NCBI GenBank assembly: GCA_016716715.1
Contig: JADJVE010000006.1
Location: forward strand, 186,001-250,000
Reading direction: 5' to 3'
Source: Acidobacteriota bacterium
Lineage (GTDB): Bacteria > Acidobacteriota > Thermoanaerobaculia > UBA5066
Length of the DNA: 64,000 nt
Shown here in pieces: positions 7,273 through 15,359 of this stretch (positions are counted from its first letter, which is position 1; each line of letters begins with the position of its first letter). Made by a program: the position numbers and the translations under genes. The notes below the pieces were generated by a model. That model was given only the letters and a program-made list of their open reading frames with translations, searched no databases and was not told where the DNA came from.

Positions 7273-8006
7273 GAAAGACCCTCGCACTCGCGCTCCTCGC
7301 CTCCCTCCCGGGCCTTGCCTCCGCGGCGGAGATCCAGGAGTACGCGACGCGGCTGGACGTCGAGGCCGGCGGCGCGGGCCGCGCGACCAGTACGCTCGTC
7401 ATCGCGGGCGGCCCCTCGGAGACGGTCGTGATTCCGCTCGCCCACAACGCCTGGTCGAACTTCCGGCTGGCGGAGGCCACGGACGGCCTTCGCCTGGAGC
7501 CGCCGAAAGAGAAGACGACGGCGATCCGGGTGACGCTGCCCCCCACGACGTCCCTCGCGAGCCGGCTCGTGTTCACCTTCGACGTCCCGAAGGTCTTCGC
7601 CACGGCCCCGGACCCGGCCGCGGGAGCGAAGCTGACGATGCCCCGCGAAAGCCGCATCCTCCGGTACGCCTTCGTGAACTCGCAGGAGACGCCCATCAAG
7701 GACTTCCGGATGCTCGTGGCCCTCCCCGAGGGCACCCGTTTCCAGGCGATCCGCGAGCAGCTCCCGAAACAGACGAAATCCGAGGCGGAGCCGCGGGTCC
7801 GCCTCGGCGGCGAAGCCGGCCGGCAGAACGCCCTCCTGAGGCTCGCGAACCTCGGGCAGGGCGACGACACGTCGATGCAGCTGGAAGTCGTGCCGAACCC
7901 TCGGTCCCCGCTATGGCTCGTCGCAGGGCTCATCCTCTCGGTTCTCTACCTCATCAAATTCCGGGACCTCGTCTCCACGGGCGACGGGTCCGCGCAGCCT
8001 CGATAA
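7269..8006 (+). CDS. Exported, C-terminally membrane-anchored protein of unknown function
   Basis: 245 residues from GTG 7269, which overlaps the previous stop (GTGA), so translation is coupled. A signal peptide (LALALLASLPGLASAAE) starts the protein and a single transmembrane helix (WLVAGLILSVLYLI) ends it, leaving a ~190-residue extracytoplasmic beta-rich domain with few charged clusters. I recognise no family. The wholly conserved operon position between an anion transporter and a CYTH-like gene suggests an accessory role at the inner membrane. Confidence 0.75.
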   Translation: MRKTLALALLASLPGLASAAEIQEYATRLDVEAGGAGRATSTLVIAGGPSETVVIPLAHNAWSNFRLAEATDGLRLEPPKEKTTAIRVTLPPTTSLASRLVFTFDVPKVFATAPDPAAGAKLTMPRESRILRYAFVNSQETPIKDFRMLVALPEGTRFQAIREQLPKQTKSEAEPRVRLGGEAGRQNALLRLANLGQGDDTSMQLEVVPNPRSPLWLVAGLILSVLYLIKFRDLVSTGDGSAQPR

Positions 8007-8015
8007 GGAGCACTC

Positions 8016-8654
8016 ATGTCGGATCCCTTTGCCAAGAACGCCGCGACGTCGGTCGAAGAAGCCGCGAAGATCGTTCCCCGCGCCGAGTTCCGGGTCTTCG
8101 GCAAGGGCGTGATCGACCTCGTGAAAGAGAAGATGTGGAACGGGAAGACAGTTCTCTTCCAGGCCCGGAAAATGCCGGCCGAAACCTATTTCCTGAGCGC
8201 GCGCACGAACGAGGCGAACGTGAAGGTGCGGGACGGCCTTCTCGACATCAAGACGAAGACGGGCGAGACGCCCGAGGGCTACGAGATCTTCCAGCCGCGC
8301 GGGAAGTTCCAGTTCCCCGTGAAGAAGGCCGACCTCCAGACGATCCTCTCGAACCTCAAGGTCGAGACGGCGCTGACCCAGGACACTTACACGATCGACG
8401 AGTTCATCGCGATGGCCCGCAAGCATCCCGACATGACCGCCGTCTCGGTCGAGAAGATGCGCTGGGGGTTCACCATCGAGGGAATCATCTGCGAGTACGC
8501 CCAGGTCTGGTTCAACGGCGCCATGGTCGAGACCGCCTGCGCCGAGAGCGAGAACTACGCCGGCATGAAGGCGGTCGTCGAGGGGCTCGGCATCGCATCC
8601 ATGCCCAACACGAACTACCTCAGGGCCGCCAAGCGGGTCGTGGGCATGGATTAG
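8016..8654 (+). CDS. CYTH-like protein, paralog B
   Basis: 212 residues from ATG 8016 behind AAGGAG. Paralog of the product of 4607-5200: PRAEFRVFGKG, AETYFLSARTNEANVKVRDG, LDIKTKTGE, GFTIEGIICEYAQVWFNG, CAESENY and NTNYLRAAKR align in order. These segments match beta strands of the CYTH barrel, with charged residues pointing alternately as in triphosphate tunnels. No signal peptide. Having two diverged copies plus a canonical CYTH enzyme in one operon suggests separate ligands or a heteromer. Function unknown. Confidence 0.65.
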   Translation: MSDPFAKNAATSVEEAAKIVPRAEFRVFGKGVIDLVKEKMWNGKTVLFQARKMPAETYFLSARTNEANVKVRDGLLDIKTKTGETPEGYEIFQPRGKFQFPVKKADLQTILSNLKVETALTQDTYTIDEFIAMARKHPDMTAVSVEKMRWGFTIEGIICEYAQVWFNGAMVETACAESENYAGMKAVVEGLGIASMPNTNYLRAAKRVVGMD

Positions 8655-8656
8655 CG

Positions 8657-9304
8657 ATGACACTCCTCTTCCGTCGCACGCGCGCCCTCGAGGCGCAGAT
8701 CGACGAGCTGCTCGACGCGATCAGCGAGGGGACGCTCGTCTTCCAGCAGGGCATCGCGGACTTTCTCCAGAAAGACGTGGAGCGCTTCGAGCAGCGCCTC
8801 AAGGCGATCGCGGTCTTCGAGAGCAAGGCCGACGCGCTCCGCCGCGAGATCGAGACGCGCCTGTACCGCGAGTCCCTCATCCCGGACCACCGGGGCGACG
8901 TCCTCGGCCTCCTCGAGAACATCGACAACGTGATCGACGAGGCGAAAAAGACGCTCAGCCAGTTCGCCGTGGAGAAGCCCGAGGTGCCCGCCGACCTCAC
9001 GGGCGACTTCCTCGATCTCGCGAAGGCGGGCGTGGAGGCGGCTCAGCACCTCGTCTCGGCCGTGCGGGCGTTCTTCCGCGACATCACCGTCGTGCCCGAC
9101 CACATCCACAAGGTCTATTTCTACGAGAAAGAGGCCGACCGTATCGCGGACCGGTTGAAGAGGAAGATCTTCAGCCGCGACGACCTCGACCTCGCCCACA
9201 AGATCCACCTGCGCTACTTCTGCCTGCACGTCGAGACGCTGTCGGATCGGGCCGAGGAAGTCGCCGACCGGCTCGCGATCTATACGATCAAACGGACCCT
9301 CTAG
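8657..9304 (+). CDS. DUF47 PhoU-like PiT accessory protein
   Basis: 215 residues from ATG 8657, two bases after the previous stop. Entirely helical with the PhoU-like repeat seen in DUF47 proteins: FESKADALRREIETRLYRES and later YFYEKEADRIADRLKRKIFS, each carrying the acidic/metal-binding E(x)KAD pattern. DUF47 genes commonly precede PiT phosphate transporters and modulate them. Here a PiT gene follows 15 bases later, as expected. Confidence 0.88.
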   Translation: MTLLFRRTRALEAQIDELLDAISEGTLVFQQGIADFLQKDVERFEQRLKAIAVFESKADALRREIETRLYRESLIPDHRGDVLGLLENIDNVIDEAKKTLSQFAVEKPEVPADLTGDFLDLAKAGVEAAQHLVSAVRAFFRDITVVPDHIHKVYFYEKEADRIADRLKRKIFSRDDLDLAHKIHLRYFCLHVETLSDRAEEVADRLAIYTIKRTL

Positions 9305-9319
9305 GCGGGCGCTGCTGCC

Positions 9320-10432
9320 GTGAAGTGGCTCTTCCTCTCGAGCGGGCTCTTCCTGGGCTGGACGCTCGGCGCCAACGACGCCGCGAACCTCTTCGGCACC
9401 GCCGTCGGGACGCGGATGATCAAGTTCCGCACGGCCGCGCTCGTCGCGAGCTTGTTCGTGATCCTCGGCGCGGTCTCGGGCGGCGCCGGCACGACGAAGA
9501 CGCTCGGCCGCCTCGGTGCCATCGACGCCCCGGCCGGGGCCTTCGGCGTCGCCCTCGCCGCCGGCCTCGCGGTCGCCCTCCTCCTGACGCGGACGGGCCT
9601 CCCGGTTTCGATCACGCAGGCGATCGTCGGCGCGATCCTCGGATGGAACATCTTCACGGGCCGGCCGACGGACATGAAGACGCTCGGACAGCTCCTGTCG
9701 TCCTGGCTCGTCAGCCCCCTCGTCGCCGGGGCGATCGCAGCCGTTCTCTTCATCGCCCTGCGCGCCGCGACGGCGCGGCTGAAGGTGCACCTCCTGAAGG
9801 AGGACGCCTTCACGCGCGCGAGCCTCCTCGCCGTGGGCGCCTTCGGCGCATACGGCCTCGGCGTGAACGACATCGCGAACGTGATGGGCGTCTTCGTCCG
9901 CGTCTCGCCGTTCCCGGAAACGGTCTCTCTCGGCCCGCTGCAGATCACGAGCGTCCAGACGCTGTTCCTGCTCGGCGGCCTTTCGATCGCGACCGGGATC
10001 TACACGTACTCCGAACGGATCATGAAGCGCGTCGGCTCGGGCCTCACGTCGCTGTCGCCGCTCGCGGCCCTCATCGTCGTCCTCTCGGCCGGCCTCGTCC
10101 TGTTCCTCTTCGGCTCGCAGGAGCTGCAGACGCTCCTGAGGGCCGCCGGCCTGCCGGGCTGGCCCCTCGTGCCCGTCTCCGCGACGCAGGCGGTCGTCGG
10201 CGCGATCCTTGGGATCTCCCTCGTGCGCAAGAGCGGCATCCGCCTGAACGCGCTGGGCGAGATCGTGGCCGGCTGGATCGCTGCGCCCCTCGCGGCTCTC
10301 GTGATCTCGCTCGTGGGGCTCTTCGTCCTCCAGAACGTCTTCGAGATGCCCGTCAGCGCGACGCCCGTGAGGCGCCCCGCGGCCTCGATCTCGGCTGCGC
10401 CCGTCCCCGCCCCGGAAACTCCCGCCCGTTGA
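9320..10432 (+). CDS. PiT-family inorganic phosphate transporter, first copy
   Basis: 370 residues from GTG 9320. Ten or so transmembrane segments with the PiT signature GANDAANLFGTAVGTRM at residues ~14-30 and the second-half counterpart GVNDIANVMGVFVRV. PiT proteins import phosphate (as metal phosphate) with H+ or Na+. The family repeat is intact, and TGLPVSITQAIVGAILG and PVSATQAVVGAILGISL mark the internal duplication. It is translationally coupled to a second, very similar gene. Confidence 0.92.
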   Translation: MKWLFLSSGLFLGWTLGANDAANLFGTAVGTRMIKFRTAALVASLFVILGAVSGGAGTTKTLGRLGAIDAPAGAFGVALAAGLAVALLLTRTGLPVSITQAIVGAILGWNIFTGRPTDMKTLGQLLSSWLVSPLVAGAIAAVLFIALRAATARLKVHLLKEDAFTRASLLAVGAFGAYGLGVNDIANVMGVFVRVSPFPETVSLGPLQITSVQTLFLLGGLSIATGIYTYSERIMKRVGSGLTSLSPLAALIVVLSAGLVLFLFGSQELQTLLRAAGLPGWPLVPVSATQAVVGAILGISLVRKSGIRLNALGEIVAGWIAAPLAALVISLVGLFVLQNVFEMPVSATPVRRPAASISAAPVPAPETPAR

Positions 10433-11541
10433 GCTGGCTCTTCCTTTCGAGCGGGCTCTTCCTCGGCTGGAGCCTCGGCGCCAACGACGCCGCGAACCTC
10501 TTCGGCACCGCCGTCGGCACGAAAATGGTCCGCTTCGCGACGGCGGCGTTCGTCGCGAGCGTATTCGTCGTCCTCGGCGCGGTCGCGGGAGGCTCCGGCG
10601 CGGCGGGGACGCTCGGTCGCCTCGGCGCCGTGGACACGCTGCCCGCCGCGTTCGCGGTCGCGTTTGCCGCCGCGCTCTCCGTCTTCCTGCTCCTGCAGCG
10701 GATCGGGCTGCCGGTCTCGACCTCGCAGGCGATCGTCGGCGCGATCGTCGGCTGGAACCTCTTCACGGGGCAGCCGACCGACGCGAAAGCGCTGCTCCAG
10801 ATCCTCTCGTCATGGATCCTGTGTCCGCTCCTCTCGGCCTCCGTCGCGGCCGCACTTTTCCTCGCGGCGCGCGCCGGGTTCCCGCGCGTGAAGATCCACC
10901 TCCTCGAGGTGGACGCGTGGACCCGGGCGGGGCTCCTCGCCGTCGGGGCGTTCGGTGCCTTCAGCCTCGGGCAGAACAACATCGCGAACGTGATGGGCGT
11001 CTTCGTGCGCGTCTCGCCGTTCCCGGCGACGACCGTGCTCGGTCCCTTCCGCGCGTCGAGCGTCCAGATGCTCTTCTTCCTCGGGGGGCTCGCGATCGCG
11101 GCCGGGATCTACACGTACTCGCACCGCGTCATGCGGCGGGTGGGAACCTCTCTCACGGCGCTGTCTCCGCTGGCGGCGCTCATCGTCGTCCTCGCGGCTT
11201 CCATCGTCCTGTTCCTCTTCGCGTCGCCGCACCTGGAGCGGGTGCTGCGCTCCGCCGGCCTCCCCGCGCTGCCGCTCGTCCCGGTGTCGAGCTCGCAGGC
11301 CGTCGTCGGGGCGATCCTCGGGATCTCGCTCGTGAGGGGCAGCCCCGTGAAACCGCGCCCGCTCGCGCAGATCCTCCTGGGCTGGGCGGCCGCGCCGCTG
11401 CTCGCGATGGGGATCTCGTTCCTCGGGCTCGCCGTGCTCCAGAACGTCTTCCGGCTGCCCGTCACCGCCGCCGACGCCGCGCGGGAGGGCGCGGCTCGGA
11501 GCGGCGGGTGCCCGTGCCCCGCCGCTCCAGCCGCCCGTTGA
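10429..11541 (+). CDS. PiT-family inorganic phosphate transporter, second copy
   Basis: 370 residues, starting at TTG 10429 that overlaps the previous stop (TTGA). Same length and near-collinear sequence as the preceding PiT: WLFLSSGLFLGWSLGANDAA, GLPVSTSQAIVGAIVGWNLF, GQNNIANVMGVFVRVSPFP. A tandem duplication is evident. The two may form a pair or differ in affinity. The gene ends 10 bases before the convergent citrate synthase stop with no separate terminator visible. Confidence 0.9.
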   Translation: MSWLFLSSGLFLGWSLGANDAANLFGTAVGTKMVRFATAAFVASVFVVLGAVAGGSGAAGTLGRLGAVDTLPAAFAVAFAAALSVFLLLQRIGLPVSTSQAIVGAIVGWNLFTGQPTDAKALLQILSSWILCPLLSASVAAALFLAARAGFPRVKIHLLEVDAWTRAGLLAVGAFGAFSLGQNNIANVMGVFVRVSPFPATTVLGPFRASSVQMLFFLGGLAIAAGIYTYSHRVMRRVGTSLTALSPLAALIVVLAASIVLFLFASPHLERVLRSAGLPALPLVPVSSSQAVVGAILGISLVRGSPVKPRPLAQILLGWAAAPLLAMGISFLGLAVLQNVFRLPVTAADAAREGAARSGGCPCPAAPAAR

Positions 11542-11551
11542 TCCGTCTAAC

Positions 11552-12847
11552 TCAGCGCTTGTCCATCGGCTTGTAGTCGCGGCGCGCCGGACCCGTGAAG
11601 ATCTGGCGGGGCCGCGCGATCTTCTGTTCCGGGTCGTCCACGAGCTCCTGCCACTGCGCGAGCCAGCCCGCCGTGCGCGGAATCGCGAAGAGGACCGTGA
11701 AGAAGTCCGTGTGGAAGCCCATCGCCTCGTAGATGAGGCCCGAGTAGAAGTCGACGTTCGGGTAGAGCTTGCGCTTGACGAAGTAGTCGTCCTGCAGCGC
11801 GATGCGCTCTAGCTCGAGCGCGATATCGAGGAGCGGGTTCTTGCCCGTGACCTCGAAGACCTCTTCGGCGAGCTTCTTGATGACCTTGGCGCGCGGGTCG
11901 TAGTTCTTGTAGACGCGGTGGCCGAAGCCCATGAGGCGCTTTTCCCCGTGCCCTTCCTTGACGTCCTTCACGAACGCGGGGACGTTCTTGATGTCGCCGA
12001 GCTCGTGCAGCATCTTGAGGACCGCCTCGTTGGCGCCGCCGTGGAGCGGGCCGTAGAGGGCGGCCGTCGCGGCCGCGACGCTGGAGTACGGGTCCGTCTG
12101 GGCGGAGCCGACGGAGCGCATCGCGTTCGTCGAGCAGTTCTGCTCGTGGTCCGCGTGGAGGATGAAGAGGACGTCGAGCGCCTTCTCGAGGACCGGGTTC
12201 ACCTTGTAGGTGGGCTCGGCCATCTTCTTCATCATCGAGAGGAAGTTGCCCGTGTACGAGAGGTCGTTGTCCGGGTAGACGTACGGGAAGCCGATCGAGT
12301 GGCGGTACGCGAACGCCGCGATCGTGGGCATCTTCGCGATGAGGCGCGTGATGTCGTGCTCGCGGTTCTTCTTGTCGAAGATCTTCTTGGACTCCGGGTA
12401 GAAGGTCGAGAGGGCGCCGACCATCGAGAGCAGCATCCCCATCGGGTGGGCGTCGTGCCGGAACCCTTCCATGAGCTTTTTCAGGTTCTCGTGAAGGTAC
12501 GTGTGGATCGAGACGTGGTGCGTGAATTCCTTGAGCTCGGCGGCGGTCGGAAGCTCGCCCTTGAGCAGGAGGTAGGCGACCTCGAGGAAGGTCGACTTCT
12601 GCGCGAGCTGCTCGATCGGGTAGCCCCGGTACTCGAGGATGCCCTTGTCCCCGTCGATGTACGTGATGGCCGACTTGCACGACGCCGTGTTCGTGAAGGC
12701 CGGGTCGTACGTCATGAGGCCGAAGTCGTCGTCCTTCACCTTGATCTTGCGGAGGTCCAGGGCGCGGATCGTGTCGTTCTCGACGGGCACTTCGTAGCTT
12801 TTGCCGGTGCGGTTGTCGGTGATGGAGATCGTGTTCTTTTCTGCCAT
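11552..12847 (-). CDS. gltA: Citrate synthase
   Basis: 431 residues from ATG 12847 (AAGGA upstream); a longer in-frame start lies in the divergent promoter region. It condenses acetyl-CoA and oxaloacetate to citrate. Type II (NADH-sensitive family) features: LEYRGYPIEQLAQKSTFLEV, LHADHEQNCSTNAMRSVGS, LYGPLHGGANEAVLKML with the catalytic His, GFGHRVYKNYDPRA with the second His, and a catalytic Asp in the C-terminal NVDFYSGLIYEAMG region. Convergent to the PiT operon, divergent from the rhodanese gene. Confidence 0.96.
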   Translation of the reverse strand: MAEKNTISITDNRTGKSYEVPVENDTIRALDLRKIKVKDDDFGLMTYDPAFTNTASCKSAITYIDGDKGILEYRGYPIEQLAQKSTFLEVAYLLLKGELPTAAELKEFTHHVSIHTYLHENLKKLMEGFRHDAHPMGMLLSMVGALSTFYPESKKIFDKKNREHDITRLIAKMPTIAAFAYRHSIGFPYVYPDNDLSYTGNFLSMMKKMAEPTYKVNPVLEKALDVLFILHADHEQNCSTNAMRSVGSAQTDPYSSVAAATAALYGPLHGGANEAVLKMLHELGDIKNVPAFVKDVKEGHGEKRLMGFGHRVYKNYDPRAKVIKKLAEEVFEVTGKNPLLDIALELERIALQDDYFVKRKLYPNVDFYSGLIYEAMGFHTDFFTVLFAIPRTAGWLAQWQELVDDPEQKIARPRQIFTGPARRDYKPMDKR

Positions 12848-12907
12848 ACGTTCCTTCCGGAGTCCGGCCTGCGGACCATCGGCGATTCTCCATTCGCGGC
12901 CATCGGC

Positions 12908-12922
12908 TTGCATATGATGCAA
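12908..12922. promoter_or_regulatory. Palindrome in the citrate synthase/rhodanese divergent region
   Basis: TTGCAT-ATG-ATGCAA is a perfect inverted repeat in the 77-base divergent gap. It contains TATGAT (12913-12918), a fair -10 for a nearly leaderless rhodanese gene starting at GTG 12925; no good -35 is seen. It may be an operator for either gene. Confidence 0.4.
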
Positions 12923-12924
12923 AC

Positions 12925-13635
12925 GTGACTATCAAGCGCCACCTTGGCGAGGCCGCGACTCTGGTCGCCGCCGCCGCCCTCTGTGCCCTCGTCGCGAACG
13001 CCCTCGCCCGCACCGAACGCAAGCTGCCCCTCGTCGGCACCTACCCGAACGCATTGAAGGTGCCGGAGATGAAGGCGGAACCGACCCCCGTCGCAGCGCC
13101 GGTCGACTCTGGCGCGCAGGCGCCGTCCGAAGTTCCTTTGAAGGTGAATGGGGGTGGGGTCCCCGCTCCGGCCGCCCGCGCGACCGCCGCCATCCCGAAG
13201 GCCACGCCGGCCGCCCCTGCCGCAACCAAATTACCACTCGAAGAATCTTCTCTCTCCCGCTTCCCCGCCCACCCCGACAAGCCGTACGTCGAGATCTCCG
13301 GCGACGACGCCGCCTGGCTCGTTGCCCGCGGCGTCCTCGTCGTGGACGCGCGGCGGAAGAAGGACTACGAGCAGGGCCACGTCGCGGGCGCCCGAAACAT
13401 CTCGCCCTGGGAGGGCGACGCCGACGCGAAGATCACCGCGCTCGTGAACGAGGGGCGCGACGGCGCGATCCCCGTCGTCATTTACTGCTCGGGCGGCGAC
13501 TGCGAGGACTCGCACATGCTCGCCACACGGATCTACGGCGGCGGGTTCAACAACCTCCTCGTCTACAGGGACGGCTGGCCCGACTGGGTCAAGCGCGGCG
13601 GAAAAAGCGCAACGGGCCCGGAGCCGGCGCCGTGA
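12925..13635 (+). CDS. Membrane-anchored rhodanese-domain protein
   Basis: 236 residues from GTG 12925; no clear ribosome site. An N-terminal hydrophobic segment (TLVAAAALCALVANALA) anchors it, then a Pro/Ala linker to residue ~110 and a rhodanese domain (VEISGDDAAWLVARGVLVVD, YEQGHVAGARNI, active loop YCSGGDCEDS with the catalytic Cys). Rhodaneses transfer sulfane sulfur or sense redox. Its stop overlaps the start of a MauE/DoxX-like gene (GTGA), a pairing also known elsewhere for a redox-associated membrane module. The linker holds two copies of the dispersed AT-rich motif, with codons such as TTA and CCA foreign to the rest of the gene. Confidence 0.85.
   Translation: MTIKRHLGEAATLVAAAALCALVANALARTERKLPLVGTYPNALKVPEMKAEPTPVAAPVDSGAQAPSEVPLKVNGGGVPAPAARATAAIPKATPAAPAATKLPLEESSLSRFPAHPDKPYVEISGDDAAWLVARGVLVVDARRKKDYEQGHVAGARNISPWEGDADAKITALVNEGRDGAIPVVIYCSGGDCEDSHMLATRIYGGGFNNLLVYRDGWPDWVKRGGKSATGPEPAP
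13129..13252. repeat. Two copies of the dispersed AT-rich motif in the rhodanese linker
   Basis: Copy 13129-13150 on the plus strand (TTCCTTTGAAGGTGAATG core) and copy 13227-13252 on the minus strand (GATTCTTCGAGTGGTAA core). Both lie in the low-complexity linker of the rhodanese gene. Confidence 0.55.
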
Positions 13636-14108
13636 CGCTGACCGAGCGGCTCGCGTCGCCCTGGCTAACCGTGCGCGTCCAGATCGCGCTCGGCGTCTTC
13701 TTCGTCGCGGCGGCGCTGCCGAAGGTCGTCGACCCGCCCTCCTTCGCCCACATGATCTACAACTACCGGATCGTCCCGGGCGCGCTCGTGAACCTCATGG
13801 CGCTCGTCATGCCGTGGTTCGAGCTCCTCGCGGGAATCGCGCTCATCCTGGGAATCTGGACGCGGACGTCGGCCGCGCTGATCGGCGCGCTGCTCCTCGT
13901 CTTCATCGCGGCCATCTCCTTCAACCTCGCGCGCGGCAACGCGATCGACTGCGGCTGCTTCGACGTCGCCACAGCCGGCAAGACGGTCGCCGAACGCATC
14001 ACGGACATGCGCTGGGTCGTCATCCGCGACGTCGGGATGCTCGCCATGGTCGCCCAGATCCTCTGGGCGACCGGGCGGAGGGCGGCGGCGAACCAGTCTC
14101 CGCGTTAG
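13632..14108 (+). CDS. MauE/DoxX-like redox-associated membrane protein
   Basis: 158 residues from GTG 13632, overlapping the preceding stop. Four transmembrane segments (GVFFVAAALPKVVDP, LVMPWFELLAGIALILG, SAALIGALLLVFIAAISF, VGMLAMVAQILWA). The IDCGCF motif is the paired-Cys feature of MauE-type proteins, which help form or reduce disulfides in exported proteins. Coupling to a rhodanese suggests passage of electrons or sulfur across the membrane; the actual partner is unknown. Confidence 0.85.
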   Translation: MTLTERLASPWLTVRVQIALGVFFVAAALPKVVDPPSFAHMIYNYRIVPGALVNLMALVMPWFELLAGIALILGIWTRTSAALIGALLLVFIAAISFNLARGNAIDCGCFDVATAGKTVAERITDMRWVVIRDVGMLAMVAQILWATGRRAAANQSPR

Positions 14109-14139
14109 GGGCGCCGGCGCGGGGACATTTCCAGAAGAG

Positions 14140-15354
14140 ATGTCCACGCTCGGCCGCCGGCGGACGATCCTGTCCGCGGCCCTCCTCGCCTCCGCCCTGT
14201 GCTCCCTCGCGGAACGCGCCGCCGCGCAGGTCTGTCCGCCCACATTCCGCGTCGCGTCCGGCGTCGGCCCAGCAGGAGCGACGGTCCTCGGCGCCTGGGA
14301 TTTCGACCGGGACGGACGACCCGACCTCCTCCTCCAGACGAACGGCGAGATCCACCTCGCGCACAACTCCGGAGGCTCCTTCGTCTTCGGGACTCCGCTC
14401 TCGGCCGGAAGCGTCGCGGTCGGAGACTTCGACGGCGACGGGATCCTCGACATCGTCGCCATCCAGACCAGCGGCCCGGCTTCCACCGTCACCTTTCTCA
14501 CGGGCGACGGACTCGCGGGATTCCGGGCCGTGTCGCCTTTCCATGCGTCGTCCGCCTTGTCCGATCCGGTCGCCGCCGACTTCGACGGCGACGGCAAGCT
14601 CGACCTCGCCGCCTCCGCCGGCGGGTCCGACGTCTGGCTGTACCGGGGCGACGGACGCGGCGGCTTCGCGGCGCCCTACGTGCTCCGCACGACCGCGTCC
14701 GCCGTGTCGAGGCTCGACGCGCTGGACGTCGACGCGGACGGGCGGTCGGAGCTTCTCGTCGACGGCTCGGGCGGATTCGCGTACGACGTCTTCTCGACGT
14801 ACACGCTCGGGCCCGCAGGAATTTTCCTCGAAACCGTCGGCCCCGACGGCGGAGGCAACCAGTGCCCCTTCGACCTCGCGATCGGCGACGTCGACGGTGA
14901 CGGACACCCCGACGCCATCACCGTCAACCGCTACGTCGGCGGGTGCCCGGACGGCATCCGGACGTTCCTCGCGCGGACCGGCGGCGCCGTCCAGCTCCGG
15001 CAGCCGGCGACCTCGCTCTGGAGCCCGGTGCTCGCCGACTTCGACGGCGACGGCCACACGGACCTCGCCGCGATCCAGGGCTCCCTCTACGGCGCGCCGA
15101 CGGGGCTCGTCGTCCAGCTCGGAGACGGCACCGGCGCGTTCGGTCCACCCGCGTTCTTCAACGTTCCGGGAAACGTGAACCGCGAGACCGCCGTTCTCAC
15201 CGCGGCGGACCTCGACGGCGACGGCCGGCCCGACCTCGTCCTCTCGGGCGTTCCTGGCCTTCCGCCGCTCTTCATCCACAACCTTTGCGGCAATCCGCAC
15301 GAGCCGGCGTCGCCCGCGCCCGCGTTTCCGGCGCAGCGGCGCATCCGCCCGTAG
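14140..15354 (+). CDS. Secreted FG-GAP/VCBS repeat protein
   Basis: 404 residues from ATG 14140. Signal peptide (ILSAALLASALCSLAERAAAQ) followed by about seven repeats carrying the calcium-loop DFDGDGxxD (DFDRDGRPDLL, DFDGDGILDIV, DFDGDGKLDLA, DVDADGRSELL, DVDGDGHPDAI, DFDGDGHTDLA, DLDGDGRPDLV). These repeats build a seven-bladed beta propeller of the integrin-alpha type, so this may be a single complete propeller. Surface or periplasmic binding is likely; no catalytic domain is present. Confidence 0.88.
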   Translation: MSTLGRRRTILSAALLASALCSLAERAAAQVCPPTFRVASGVGPAGATVLGAWDFDRDGRPDLLLQTNGEIHLAHNSGGSFVFGTPLSAGSVAVGDFDGDGILDIVAIQTSGPASTVTFLTGDGLAGFRAVSPFHASSALSDPVAADFDGDGKLDLAASAGGSDVWLYRGDGRGGFAAPYVLRTTASAVSRLDALDVDADGRSELLVDGSGGFAYDVFSTYTLGPAGIFLETVGPDGGGNQCPFDLAIGDVDGDGHPDAITVNRYVGGCPDGIRTFLARTGGAVQLRQPATSLWSPVLADFDGDGHTDLAAIQGSLYGAPTGLVVQLGDGTGAFGPPAFFNVPGNVNRETAVLTAADLDGDGRPDLVLSGVPGLPPLFIHNLCGNPHEPASPAPAFPAQRRIRP

Positions 15355-15359
15355 CGCGA

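Noticed and set aside
11542..11551. A terminator between the PiT and citrate synthase genes
   Set aside because: Only ten bases separate the convergent stops and no stem with a T tract is visible.
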